From an uncultured Dorea sp. (lineage in GTDB: Bacteria; Bacillota_A; Clostridia; Lachnospirales; Lachnospiraceae): a stretch of DNA of 56,742 nt. Made by a program: the position numbers and the translations under genes. This document shows positions 16,933 to 25,778 of this stretch, in pieces (positions within the stretch are counted from its first letter, which is position 1; every line of letters begins with the position of its first letter). The notes below the pieces were generated by a model. It made no database searches. It was not told the DNA's origin and saw only the letters and a list, made by a program, of their open reading frames with translations. The stretch covers positions 1-56,742 of the forward strand of contig CAJTRM010000021.1 in assembly GCA_910578865.1 (NCBI GenBank). Direction: 5' to 3'.

Positions 16933-18267
16933 ATGGCATCATCTGTAAACGGCCGGGATCTGGCGCTTCAAACATTGCTTACTATAACGAGGGACGGTGA
17001 ATACAGCCATATTGCCCTGAAAAAAATTCTGGACGAACATCAATATCTGGATAAGAAGGAGCGTGCGTTTATTACAAGGCTAGTAAACGGCACGCTTGAA
17101 CGCATGATAGAGATTGATTATATTCTGAATCTGTTCTCTAAAACAAAGGTGAATAAAATGAAGCCGGTGGTCCGGATGATTCTGAGGACAGGGGTTTATC
17201 AGCTGAAATATATGGATTATGTGCCGGCAAGCGCAGTCTGCAATGAGGCGGTAAAACTGGCAGTGCAGAAAGGGTTTGCGGGCTTAAAGGGCTTTGTAAA
17301 CGGAGTTTTGCGTAATATTTCCAGGAACATCGGCAGTATCTGCTATCCTTCAAAAGAGAATCTGAATGCTTATCTGTCTGTCTGCTGCTCCCTTCCTGAG
17401 TGGATCGTAGAACAATGGCTGAGGGAATATGGCCCGGAGACAGCGGAACAAATAGGACAGACATTTCTGGAGGAGCGACCGGTTACTGTGCGGTGCAATC
17501 TGGAGGCTGTCCATAAGGAAGAACTTGTGAGAGAACTGGAAAAAGAAGGCGTTGCTGCAGAAGAAACGGTTTTGCCGTATGCCCTTGCAATCTCAGGCTT
17601 TGATTATATTGCGAAACTTGAAAGTTTCCAAAAGGGACACTTTTATGTGCAGGACCTGAGTTCCATGTATGTGGCCGAGTGGGCGGATCCGTCCGAGGGA
17701 GATTGTATCATAGATGTGTGTGCTGCCCCGGGAGGCAAGGCCATTCATATGGCAGAGAAGCTTTCCGGCAGCGGGCATGTACAGGCCCGTGACCTGACAG
17801 ATTATAAAGTAGGTCTTCTGAAGGAAAATATTGCACGGAGCAGACTCACGAATATAGAGGCTGTCAAGAGGGATGCTACTGTGGAAGACGAGGCAGTCCG
17901 GGAAAAGGCAGACATCGTGATTGCCGATCTTCCATGCTCCGGCCTGGGAGTGATTGGCCGGAAGATCGATCTGAAATACAAGATGACGCCGGAAACGCAG
18001 AAAGATCTGATCCGGCTTCAGAGGGAGATCCTGTCTGTTGTACATACTTATGTAAAGCCGGGAGGAAGGCTTCTCTACAGCACCTGCACGCTTCACCGCG
18101 GGGAAAATCAGGAAAATACCAGATGGTTTTTAAGGGAACATCCGCAGTTCTGCCTGCGGAAGGAGGAGCAGATGCTGCCGGGGAGAGATTGCGGGGACGG
18201 ATTTTATATCGCAATGTTTGAGAAAGAAAATAGTGTCATGCCGGGCGAATGTCCGCCTGACCGGTAA
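16933..18267 (+). CDS. rsmB: 16S rRNA m5C967 methyltransferase RsmB
   Basis: A 444-residue RNA methyltransferase. It has a NusB-like RNA-binding N-domain (GRDLALQTLLTI...KERAFITRLVNGTLER) and a SAM-binding Rossmann domain with DVCAAPGGKAIHMAE near residue 259. The two catalytic Cys are in DLPCSGLG (~332) and YSTCTLHRGEN (~384). It modifies C967 of 16S rRNA before subunit assembly. It lies between yugP and rlmN with GGGAGGA upstream. Confidence 0.95.
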   Translation: MASSVNGRDLALQTLLTITRDGEYSHIALKKILDEHQYLDKKERAFITRLVNGTLERMIEIDYILNLFSKTKVNKMKPVVRMILRTGVYQLKYMDYVPASAVCNEAVKLAVQKGFAGLKGFVNGVLRNISRNIGSICYPSKENLNAYLSVCCSLPEWIVEQWLREYGPETAEQIGQTFLEERPVTVRCNLEAVHKEELVRELEKEGVAAEETVLPYALAISGFDYIAKLESFQKGHFYVQDLSSMYVAEWADPSEGDCIIDVCAAPGGKAIHMAEKLSGSGHVQARDLTDYKVGLLKENIARSRLTNIEAVKRDATVEDEAVREKADIVIADLPCSGLGVIGRKIDLKYKMTPETQKDLIRLQREILSVVHTYVKPGGRLLYSTCTLHRGENQENTRWFLREHPQFCLRKEEQMLPGRDCGDGFYIAMFEKENSVMPGECPPDR

Positions 18268-18288
18268 GGAAGGCGAGTAGGAGGTCAC

Positions 18289-19335
18289 ATGGAGAAAAAA
18301 GATATTGCGTCCTACAGTTATGAAGAACTGGAAAGGGAAGTGGAGCTTCTGGGAGAAAAGAGGTTCCGTGCAAAACAGATCTATACCTGGCTCCACAAGG
18401 ATCTGGCGGATTCCTTTGAGGAGATGACGAATCTGTCAAAATCCCTGAGAGAAAGACTGGATCAACAGTATGATATCAAAAAAGTTTCTTTGGTAATGAA
18501 ACAAGTTTCTGCGGTGGATCCTACAGAAAAATATCTGTTTGAGCTTCAGGACGGAAACCGGATTGAAAGTGTCCTGATGAAATACAGCTACGGCAACTCG
18601 GTCTGTATTTCTTCCCAGGCAGGGTGCAGGATGGGCTGCCGTTTCTGTGCGTCCACCATCGACGGCCTGGCAAGAAACCTTACTGCTTCTGAAATGCTCA
18701 GGCAGGTATATATGATCCAGAAGCTTACCAAAGAGCGGGTATCTAATATTGTCGTGATGGGAACCGGGGAGCCGCTTGACAATTACGATAATTTTGTGAA
18801 GTTTATACATATGATCAGTGACGAGAACGGACTTCATATCAGTCAGAGAAATATTACAGTTTCTACCTGCGGCATTGTCCCGAATATGGAGCGGCTTGCC
18901 GGGGAGGGGCTTCAGATCACACTTGCCCTTTCTCTCCACGGCTCCAGCCAGGAGAAAAGAAAAAGGCTGATGCCGGTGTCAAACAAATATGAGCTGGAGG
19001 AAGTGTTAAAAGCCTGCGACCTGTATTTTGAAAAAACAGGGAGGCGCGTCACTTTTGAGTACAGCCTCGTAAAAGGGGTCAATGATCAGGAGGAGGATAT
19101 TGAGGGGCTGACCAGAATCCTGAAGAGGAGAAACTGCCACCTGAATGTTATCCCTGTAAATCCGATCCATGAGCGGGATTTTAAGAAGCCCGACAGTAAA
19201 AATGCCGCGGAATTCAAAAATAAACTTGAAAAAAACGGAATAAATGTTACTATTAGAAGGGAAAGAGGCTCTGATATTGACGGAGCCTGCGGTCAGCTGA
19301 GACGGCGTTATGCGGCTGAAAAAAAGGAGAACTAG
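18289..19335 (+). CDS. rlmN: Dual-specificity RNA methyltransferase RlmN
   Basis: A 348-residue radical-SAM enzyme making m2A2503 in 23S rRNA and m2A37 in some tRNAs. The CxxxCxxC cluster motif is CRMGCRFC near residue 113, after the N-terminal DLADSFEEMTNLSK domain. MGTGEPLDNYDN and the C-terminal resolving Cys in DIDGACGQLRR are present. Two-domain length is normal. The stop is directly followed by the phosphatase ATG. Confidence 0.97.
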   Translation: MEKKDIASYSYEELEREVELLGEKRFRAKQIYTWLHKDLADSFEEMTNLSKSLRERLDQQYDIKKVSLVMKQVSAVDPTEKYLFELQDGNRIESVLMKYSYGNSVCISSQAGCRMGCRFCASTIDGLARNLTASEMLRQVYMIQKLTKERVSNIVVMGTGEPLDNYDNFVKFIHMISDENGLHISQRNITVSTCGIVPNMERLAGEGLQITLALSLHGSSQEKRKRLMPVSNKYELEEVLKACDLYFEKTGRRVTFEYSLVKGVNDQEEDIEGLTRILKRRNCHLNVIPVNPIHERDFKKPDSKNAAEFKNKLEKNGINVTIRRERGSDIDGACGQLRRRYAAEKKEN

Positions 19336-20076
19336 ATGAAATTATTTGCAAAGACAGATGTGGGAAGAAAAAGAGAAGTCAATCAGGACTTTGTATATGT
19401 GACGGACCGGCCGGTTGGCCCGTTTCCGAATCTGCTGGTGGTTGCCGACGGAATGGGCGGCCATAAAGCCGGTGATTTTGCGTCCAAGTATACGGTAAAG
19501 ATCCTGCACAGGGAGCTGGAGTCAACTTCCCTTCATAAACCGGAGGACATCTTAAAACAGGTGGTTGAAGTGGCAAACCATGAGCTGATCAAGGCAGCGC
19601 AGTCGGACGTAAAGTTAGAAGGTATGGGAACGACGCTGGTAGCCGCGACTGTGATCGGGAATACACTGCACTTTGCAAATGTCGGGGACAGCCGTCTGTA
19701 CCTGATCAATGAGAAGATACAGCAGATATCAAAGGATCATTCCCTTGTGGAAGAGATGGTAAGGCTCGGGGGAATCAAGGCTGAGGAAGCTAAGAATCAT
19801 CCGGACAAAAATATTATCACAAGGGCGATCGGCGTAAAAGAAGAAGTCGGCGCAGATATTTATGAATATCATTTGAAAAAAGGCGATATCATTCTGATGT
19901 GCACAGACGGGCTCAGCAACATGGTAGAGGACGAAGATATGTTCGATATCGTCAAGGGGGCAAGGGATATAGTAGAAGCAGTGCTTATGCTGATAGAGAA
20001 AGCAAATAGTAATGGTGGGAGAGATAACATAGGGGTTGTTATGGCAGAACCACTTGCAGATGAGGTGAGTGAATAG
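19336..20076 (+). CDS. prpC: PPM-family Ser/Thr protein phosphatase (PrpC/Stp)
   Basis: A 246-residue PP2C-type phosphatase, the partner of the PASTA kinase next to it. Metal-binding motifs are visible: NQDFVYV, VADGMGGHKAGDFAS, ANVGDSRLYLI, LMCTDGLSNM and GGRDNIGVVMAEP. It starts at the rlmN stop, and its TAG overlaps the GTG start of prkC by one base, so phosphatase and kinase are made together. Confidence 0.96.
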   Translation: MKLFAKTDVGRKREVNQDFVYVTDRPVGPFPNLLVVADGMGGHKAGDFASKYTVKILHRELESTSLHKPEDILKQVVEVANHELIKAAQSDVKLEGMGTTLVAATVIGNTLHFANVGDSRLYLINEKIQQISKDHSLVEEMVRLGGIKAEEAKNHPDKNIITRAIGVKEEVGADIYEYHLKKGDIILMCTDGLSNMVEDEDMFDIVKGARDIVEAVLMLIEKANSNGGRDNIGVVMAEPLADEVSE

Positions 20077-22205
20077 TGAAAGACGGAATTTTTCTTGGAA
20101 ATCGATATCAGGTACTGAGTAAAGTCGGTGCAGGCGGAATGGCAGATGTCTATAAGGGGAAGGACACGATGCTGAACCGCTATGTGGCGGTCAAAGTATT
20201 AAAGAAGGAATACCGCGAGGATGAGAACTTCGTACGGAAGTTCCGCTCGGAAGCTCAGGCAGCAGCAGGACTTTTAAATCCTAATATTGTAAATGTATAT
20301 GATGTAGGTGAGGACAGAGGCCTGTATTATATGGTAATGGAACTGGTGGAGGGTATTACTCTGAAGGAGTATATCGCAAGAAAGGGGAAATTGTCTCACA
20401 AAGAGGTTATCAGTATTGCGATCCAGATGTGTACCGGTATCGGTGCAGCACATGCCGCCAATATCATTCACCGGGATATTAAGCCTCAGAACATTATCAT
20501 ATCCAGGGACGGAAAGGTGAAGGTAACGGACTTTGGTATTGCCAAGGCTACCACGTCTAATACGATCAGTTCCAATGCTATGGGTTCTGTCCACTATTCG
20601 TCTCCGGAGCAGGCCAGAGGCGGTTTCAGTGATGCTAAAAGTGATATTTATTCCATCGGCATTACCTTGTTTGAGATGGCTACAGGACAGGTGCCTTTTG
20701 ACGGGGACTCTACAGTTTCTGTTGCGATCAAGCATCTTCAGGAGGAGATTACCCCGCCGTCAGAGCTGGTTCCGGATATTCCGTACAGCCTGGAGCAGAT
20801 CATATTAAAATGTACACAGAAGAACGGAGAAAGGCGCTATAGCAATACGAATGCCCTGATTCAGGATCTGAAGCGTTCGCTGGTGGATCCGGAGGGGGAT
20901 TTTGTTGTGATTCCTCCGCTCCGTAGTGCAGATACCGTGATCATTACAGATGATGAGCTGGACGTTATCCAGAGCAGTTCCGAGGATGAGTACGGTGACG
21001 GTGAGTACGACGATGGTCAGTATGACGATGACGGATACGGTGATGGTTACGACGAATATGACGATGATCATTATGATGAATATGACGACAATCAGTATGA
21101 TGATGACAGATACGAGGATGAGTACGGCCGTGATGAGGAATATGACAGCTATGATTCCCGTGGAGGAAAGAAGAGACGCAGAGGAGATGAGAACGTCAAT
21201 CCGAGGATGAACAAGGTTATGAGGATTCTGATGATAGTTGTAATTATTATCATTGCGTTCATCCTGCTCTTTACTATCGGGAAGGCGGCCGGAATCTTTA
21301 AGTCTTTTGACAAAGGGACAGAGGCAGAGGAAACAGAAGAAACAGTCAAGGTTCCGGATCTTTTGGGCAAGACAGAGGACGAGGCGAGAAAGATCCTGAA
21401 GGAGAAAAATCTTGGCTTTAAAGTCGCAACCTACGAGGAATCTGACAGATATGAGGAAGGCCTGATCTGTGAACAGAAGATCAAAGCCGGAGAAAAGGTG
21501 AAGAAACATACGAAGATAGAGGTTGTTGTAAGCTCCAAGCTTGTGGGGGAAGAGATCATCGTACCGGAGGTGGCCGGAATGGATGAATCAGAGGCTCAGA
21601 AGAAGCTGGAAGGAGAAGGCATTAAGGTAGGGACTTCCGAATTCGTATACAGTGACCAGTATGCAGAGGGGCAGGTCATCGGGACGACGCCGTCCGCCGG
21701 TTCTAAAGTGACAAAAGATACCGAGGTTATCATGCAGGTAAGCAAGGGCGAAGATAAAAAGACGATACCTGACGTACTGGGGAAGAAGGATGCGGACGCT
21801 CAGGCAGAGATTAAGAGCGCAGGGCTGAAGATCGGTAAAGTAACCTATGATTATGATAATGACGTTGAAGAAGGAAGGGTGGTTTCCCAGAGTCCTTCTT
21901 CCGGGAAAAAAGTAAGTGCAGGGACAACGGTGAACCTTCTGATCAGCAAGGGCAAGAAGCCGGATGAAAAAATCCAGGTTCAGAATTTTGCCGGGAAAGA
22001 TGAGAGTGAACTGCTTGCGTGGGCAAAAGCCAATGGGCTGAATGCAAAGACGGAAAGGACAGAATACAGCAATAATTATGAGGAAGGCTCCATTATTTCT
22101 CAGAATCCGTCGTCCGGAAGCCTGGCAAAGGGAGGCACGATCAAATATGTGCTCAGCCTGGGAATGGATCCTGCGAATCTTCCAAGTGAGGATGAACAAG
22201 AATGA
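20076..22205 (+). CDS. prkC: PASTA-domain Ser/Thr protein kinase PrkC
   Basis: A 709-residue transmembrane Hanks-type kinase that senses muropeptides or lipid II outside and phosphorylates division, wall and translation proteins inside. The kinase domain (1-~270) has VGAGGMADVYKG, VAVKVLKK, HRDIKPQN and DFGIAKAT. A striking Asp/Tyr/Glu-rich linker covers ~290-365. One membrane helix (RILMIVVIIIIAFILLFTI) follows a KKRRRG stop-transfer patch. Four extracellular PASTA repeats (starting VPDLLG, VPEVAG, IPDVLG, VQNFAG) run to the C-terminus. GTG start overlaps the prpC stop; the 3' end overlaps rsgA by 4 bases. Confidence 0.96.
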   Translation: MKDGIFLGNRYQVLSKVGAGGMADVYKGKDTMLNRYVAVKVLKKEYREDENFVRKFRSEAQAAAGLLNPNIVNVYDVGEDRGLYYMVMELVEGITLKEYIARKGKLSHKEVISIAIQMCTGIGAAHAANIIHRDIKPQNIIISRDGKVKVTDFGIAKATTSNTISSNAMGSVHYSSPEQARGGFSDAKSDIYSIGITLFEMATGQVPFDGDSTVSVAIKHLQEEITPPSELVPDIPYSLEQIILKCTQKNGERRYSNTNALIQDLKRSLVDPEGDFVVIPPLRSADTVIITDDELDVIQSSSEDEYGDGEYDDGQYDDDGYGDGYDEYDDDHYDEYDDNQYDDDRYEDEYGRDEEYDSYDSRGGKKRRRGDENVNPRMNKVMRILMIVVIIIIAFILLFTIGKAAGIFKSFDKGTEAEETEETVKVPDLLGKTEDEARKILKEKNLGFKVATYEESDRYEEGLICEQKIKAGEKVKKHTKIEVVVSSKLVGEEIIVPEVAGMDESEAQKKLEGEGIKVGTSEFVYSDQYAEGQVIGTTPSAGSKVTKDTEVIMQVSKGEDKKTIPDVLGKKDADAQAEIKSAGLKIGKVTYDYDNDVEEGRVVSQSPSSGKKVSAGTTVNLLISKGKKPDEKIQVQNFAGKDESELLAWAKANGLNAKTERTEYSNNYEEGSIISQNPSSGSLAKGGTIKYVLSLGMDPANLPSEDEQE

Positions 22206-23080
22206 AAGGAAAGATTGTAAAGGGAATTGCCGGATTCTACTACGTTTACGTAGTAGAATCCGGTGTTTATGAATGTAAGGCAAAAGGTATTTTCAGAAAA
22301 GAAAAGATAAAGCCTCTGGTGGGGGACAATGTAGACATTGAGATCCTGGATCCGGAAGAGATGACCGGAAATATTACTGAGATTCTGCCGAGGAAAAATG
22401 AACTGATCCGTCCCGCAGCTGCCAATGTGGATCAGGCGCTGGTGGTATTTGCCGTGACAAAGCCAAGCCCGCATTTTAATCTTCTTGACCGGTTTCTTGT
22501 AATGATGGAGAGTAAAAAGATACCGGTAATCCTGTGCTTTAATAAAGAGGATATAGCAAAGGACGGGCAGATTCCAAGGCTCGGTGAGATCTATAGAGAT
22601 TGTGGATGCCCGTATCTCTTTGTAAGCGCCCGCGAAAAGCTGCATATTGAGAAAGTCAGGGAACTTCTCAGGGGAAAGACGACTGTAATCGCAGGTCCTT
22701 CCGGGGTGGGCAAATCGTCCCTGATCAACATTCTAAAGCCGGATGCCGGGCTTAAGACCGGGGCCGTAAGCCGCAAAATTGAGCGGGGAAGACATACCAC
22801 GAGGCATTCGGAATTATTTGCCATTGACAGGGATTCTTATATTATGGACACGCCGGGATTTAGTTCCCTGTATGTCAATGATTTTGAAAAAGAAGAGCTG
22901 AAGTATTTTTTTCCTGAGTTTTCTTCCTATGAGGGTAAGTGCAGGTTTCACGGCTGTGATCATGTCCATGAGCCGGGATGTGCGGTCAAGGAAGCTGTGG
23001 AGGCAGGAAAGATCCATCCTGTGCGTTACGAAGACTATCAGGAAATGTATCAGCAACTGAAAGAGAAAAGGAGATATTGA
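22202..23080 (+). CDS. rsgA: Ribosome small-subunit GTPase RsgA
   Basis: A 292-residue circularly permuted GTPase that acts late in 30S assembly. It has an OB fold (1-~70), then G4 NKED, the P-loop GPSGVGKSSLIN near residue 166 and G3 DTPGFSS. The zinc finger near 245 reads CRFHGCDHVHEPGC. The ATG overlaps the prkC stop (ATGA). A perfect 15-bp hairpin lies in codons ~10-21. No truncation. Confidence 0.96.
   Translation: MKGKIVKGIAGFYYVYVVESGVYECKAKGIFRKEKIKPLVGDNVDIEILDPEEMTGNITEILPRKNELIRPAAANVDQALVVFAVTKPSPHFNLLDRFLVMMESKKIPVILCFNKEDIAKDGQIPRLGEIYRDCGCPYLFVSAREKLHIEKVRELLRGKTTVIAGPSGVGKSSLINILKPDAGLKTGAVSRKIERGRHTTRHSELFAIDRDSYIMDTPGFSSLYVNDFEKEELKYFFPEFSSYEGKCRFHGCDHVHEPGCAVKEAVEAGKIHPVRYEDYQEMYQQLKEKRRY
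22230..22263 (+). repeat. Perfect 15-bp hairpin inside the rsgA coding start
   Basis: CCGGATTCTACTACG (22230-22244), loop TTTA, CGTAGTAGAATCCGG (22249-22263). Both arms are perfectly complementary and lie 28-62 bases into rsgA, encoding AGFYYVYVVESG. It could act as an mRNA processing, pausing or translation-control element. Confidence 0.85.
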
Positions 23081-23081
23081 G

Positions 23082-23744
23082 ATGGAGTATATTTTGGCGC
23101 CGTCGATTCTGGCGGCAGATTTTAAGATACTGGGTGAACAGATGAAGGCTACGGAGGAGAACGGAGCAAAGTACCTGCATTTTGATGTGATGGATGGGAT
23201 GTTTGTACCAAGTATATCCTTTGGTATGCCCGTGCTTAAATCTATCCGGAATGCCACAGGACAGGTTATGGATGCCCATCTGATGGTGCAGGAGCCCGTA
23301 CGTTACGTGGAAGCTTTCAAAGATGCAGGTGCAGATATCGTGACGATTCATCTGGAAGCCTGCAGGGATCTTCCGGCAACGATTGAAAAGATCCGTTCCT
23401 GCGGCATGAAAGTGGGACTGTCGATCTGTCCGGAGACAGAGGTGTCTGAGGTGGAACCATTTCTTCCCGGAGTTGATATGCTTCTTGTAATGAGTGTCCA
23501 TCCAGGGTTCGGAGGCCAGAAATTCATCCCTGAGTCACTGGATAAGATCAGGGCAATCCGGAAGATGATCGAGGATCAGGGCCTTTCTGTGGACATTCAG
23601 GTTGACGGGGGTATCTACCTGAGCAATGTGCGCGAGGTGCTGGATGCCGGAGCAAATATTATTGTGGCAGGTTCGGCGGTGTTCGGAGGAGATCCTGAGA
23701 AAAATACAAAAGAGTTTATGGAGATATTAAGGGAATATGAGTAA
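23082..23744 (+). CDS. rpe: Ribulose-phosphate 3-epimerase
   Basis: A 220-residue TIM-barrel enzyme interconverting ribulose-5-P and xylulose-5-P in the pentose phosphate pathway. Family signatures are APSILAADF, HFDVMDGMFVPSISFG (metal His/Asp), HLMVQEP, MSVHPGFGGQKFIP and QVDGGI. It begins right after rsgA and overlaps thiN by 8 bases. Confidence 0.97.
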   Translation: MEYILAPSILAADFKILGEQMKATEENGAKYLHFDVMDGMFVPSISFGMPVLKSIRNATGQVMDAHLMVQEPVRYVEAFKDAGADIVTIHLEACRDLPATIEKIRSCGMKVGLSICPETEVSEVEPFLPGVDMLLVMSVHPGFGGQKFIPESLDKIRAIRKMIEDQGLSVDIQVDGGIYLSNVREVLDAGANIIVAGSAVFGGDPEKNTKEFMEILREYE

Positions 23745-24447
23745 AAAAATTGCGATTATAAGCGGCGGTGAACTGGATGAGGCATTTATCCTTTCTGTTT
23801 TGGAGAAAATGTCTGCGGACTATGTGATCGGTGTGGACAGAGGAATGGAATTCCTGTACCGCCATGATATTATGCCGGATTATATTGTGGGGGATTTTGA
23901 CAGTGTGGATAAAAAGGTTGCGGATTATTACCGTAATGAGACGAATGTTCCGATTCGTGAGTTCCGTCCCGTCAAGGATGCATCGGATACAGAGATCGCG
24001 ATCCGGCTTGCAATGACATTGGGGTGTGAAGAGATGGTCATACTGGGAGCTACCGGCGGACGGATCGATCATCTGTGGGCAAATGTCCAGTCTTTGACGG
24101 TTCCCTTTCATGCAGGGATAGACGCAAGGATTTTAGACAGGCAGAACAGTATCAGGCTGATTGGGAAAGAAACGATTTTGAAGAGGAGTGAGGCTTATGG
24201 GCCGTATTTCTCTGTATTCCCGCTGGGGCAGGAGGTTTATGGGTTCAATATTCAGGGTGCGAAATATCCCCTTAAAAACCACAGGCTGACCCCTTATGAC
24301 AGCCTGTGCGTCAGCAACCAGTTTAAGGATGCTGAGGTGGTGATCAGTTTTTTGTCGGGAATTGTTATTCTCATGGAGACGCGGGATCAGCGCATAGACG
24401 AAGAGAGTATGGAAGGAGAGAAGTGTGATGATGAAAATATTAAATAG
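23737..24447 (+). CDS. thiN: Thiamine pyrophosphokinase
   Basis: A 236-residue enzyme that transfers pyrophosphate from ATP to thiamine to make the cofactor used by PFOR nearby. Motifs: IISGGELDEAFILSVL, GVDRGMEFLYRHDIMPDYIVGDFDSVD and GATGGRIDHLWANVQSL near residue 108. The C-terminal thiamine-binding domain (LGQEVYGFNIQGAKYPLKNHRL) is complete. It overlaps the end of rpe and the start of the methyltransferase, and closes the conserved cluster. Confidence 0.93.
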   Translation: MSKKIAIISGGELDEAFILSVLEKMSADYVIGVDRGMEFLYRHDIMPDYIVGDFDSVDKKVADYYRNETNVPIREFRPVKDASDTEIAIRLAMTLGCEEMVILGATGGRIDHLWANVQSLTVPFHAGIDARILDRQNSIRLIGKETILKRSEAYGPYFSVFPLGQEVYGFNIQGAKYPLKNHRLTPYDSLCVSNQFKDAEVVISFLSGIVILMETRDQRIDEESMEGEKCDDENIK

Positions 24448-25703
24448 CATACATGAGCTTCAAGAATCATTGCTTGACATTAAAAGGGATGAGCCAAAAC
24501 TTATGCAATTGTATGATGCGGTTTATGAAATAGCTAATGATAAAAATAGTTTTGCAGGCCGGTCCTCAGGTGTAATAGAGGCTTTAAAGAACGGCGAATT
24601 ATTGGATCATGAAGAAAAAAACTGGTTGAATTATGTCAGTGAAATATATGCTGCCTATGCTGCTGTAAAAATGTATGAAGAACTTCAGCAGGGGACGCTT
24701 GAATTCACAGAGGCGGAATTGGGGGAGGTGCTTTCCTTTTATCAATGCGGCAGTTATTGCCGGGAAGTTACCGCTATAGGACTGTATGTATGTGCACAGC
24801 AGATGAACGAGAATGCCCCGATGCAGTCCTATGAATTGATGAAGGAGGCTTTTACGATTTATCCTGATTTGGCCAGTCTTCTGGGGGTGAAATATTGCTA
24901 TAAAGGAAAGGCGGCGCAGGAGGAGCTTACAGAAGAATGTCCATGGTGCGGCGCTTCGGGAGAGGATATCATTCCCTACTATTGTTCTGCACAGGTGATG
25001 CAGTTGGAAAATAACCAGTCGTTCCCGCCGGCGAAACTGTGGATGAAATGTGGGTCCTGCGGTAATCTTTTTGTGTACAATTTTCCTAAATCGAGTATAG
25101 GGCTTATTAACGGTCATTATACAAGGAAAGGAAAAGATGACAAATTGGAGAATAAATTTTCTTTGGATTGTTACAATTCTATCTTTAATCAGTTCAAAGC
25201 AATAACTCCAGGAAAAGAATATCTGGAAATAGGAACAGGTACTGGTGAAATGTTGGCGGTTGCTTTAGAATTCGGATATTCTGTAGACGCAATTGAAATA
25301 TGCGAGGAGGACTGTGAGCGTATTTCTGCTTTTTTTAGGGGGGGGGGTAGAGGTGCAATGGAGTGATATTGCAGATTATGAGACGGACAAACAATATGAT
25401 GTGATTGTTATGGGGGATGTTCTGGAACATGTGACTGAACCCGTCAGAGTTCTGAAAAAGGTGAAGCAGATGTTAAAAGAACAGGGCGTTTTGTGGATTT
25501 CAACGCCAAACTACAATTCCGCGTATGCAAGAATGGAGAGGTTCTCCCACTGCATGTGGCATGCGTTAAATCACTATACGTATGTATCTTTTGAAAGTTT
25601 AAATCAATTGCTGCAGGATATGGGGATGGAAGTAATTCATTATGATATGAGTACAAGATACGTAGGATCTATGGAATTATTTGTTAAGCGGCGGGTGGAA
25701 TAA
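24428..25703 (+). pseudogene. Class I SAM methyltransferase, off-frame at a G10 tract (possible phase variation)
   Basis: An uncharacterised methyltransferase read in two frames. The first frame (ATG 24428, GGAG 9 bases upstream) has a helical N-domain, a zinc-ribbon-like CPWCGASG...CGSCGNLF near 180-220, and SAM motif I YLEIGTGTGEMLAVALEFG. It terminates soon after a run of ten Gs (25338-25347). The second frame carries the rest of the Rossmann fold (GVEVQWSDIADYET, DVIVMGDVLEHVTEPVRVLKK, LWISTPNYNSAYARMERF) to the stop at 25703. G9 or G12 would give one protein of about 425 residues. Target unknown; the fold resembles glycan or small-molecule methyltransferases. It is AT-richer than its neighbours and sits at the edge of the conserved cluster, suggesting acquisition. 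Confidence 0.8.
25338..25347 (+). repeat. G10 homopolymer tract
   Basis: Ten consecutive Gs after a run of Ts, in the middle of the methyltransferase SAM-binding fold. It appears to be the longest G/C homopolymer in the window. Such tracts change length by slipped-strand mispairing. Confidence 0.95.
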
Positions 25704-25778
25704 AGCCGGCGGCTCAAAATCCTCTGAATAGCTATAAAATACTTGAAACTATTGAAAGTAAAGGAGATATGAATATAC

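Noticed and set aside
20990..21150. Short tandem-like DNA repeats in prkC considered as a minisatellite or CRISPR
   Set aside because: The pattern comes from GAY/TAY codons of an Asp/Tyr-rich linker; units are irregular with no spacers.
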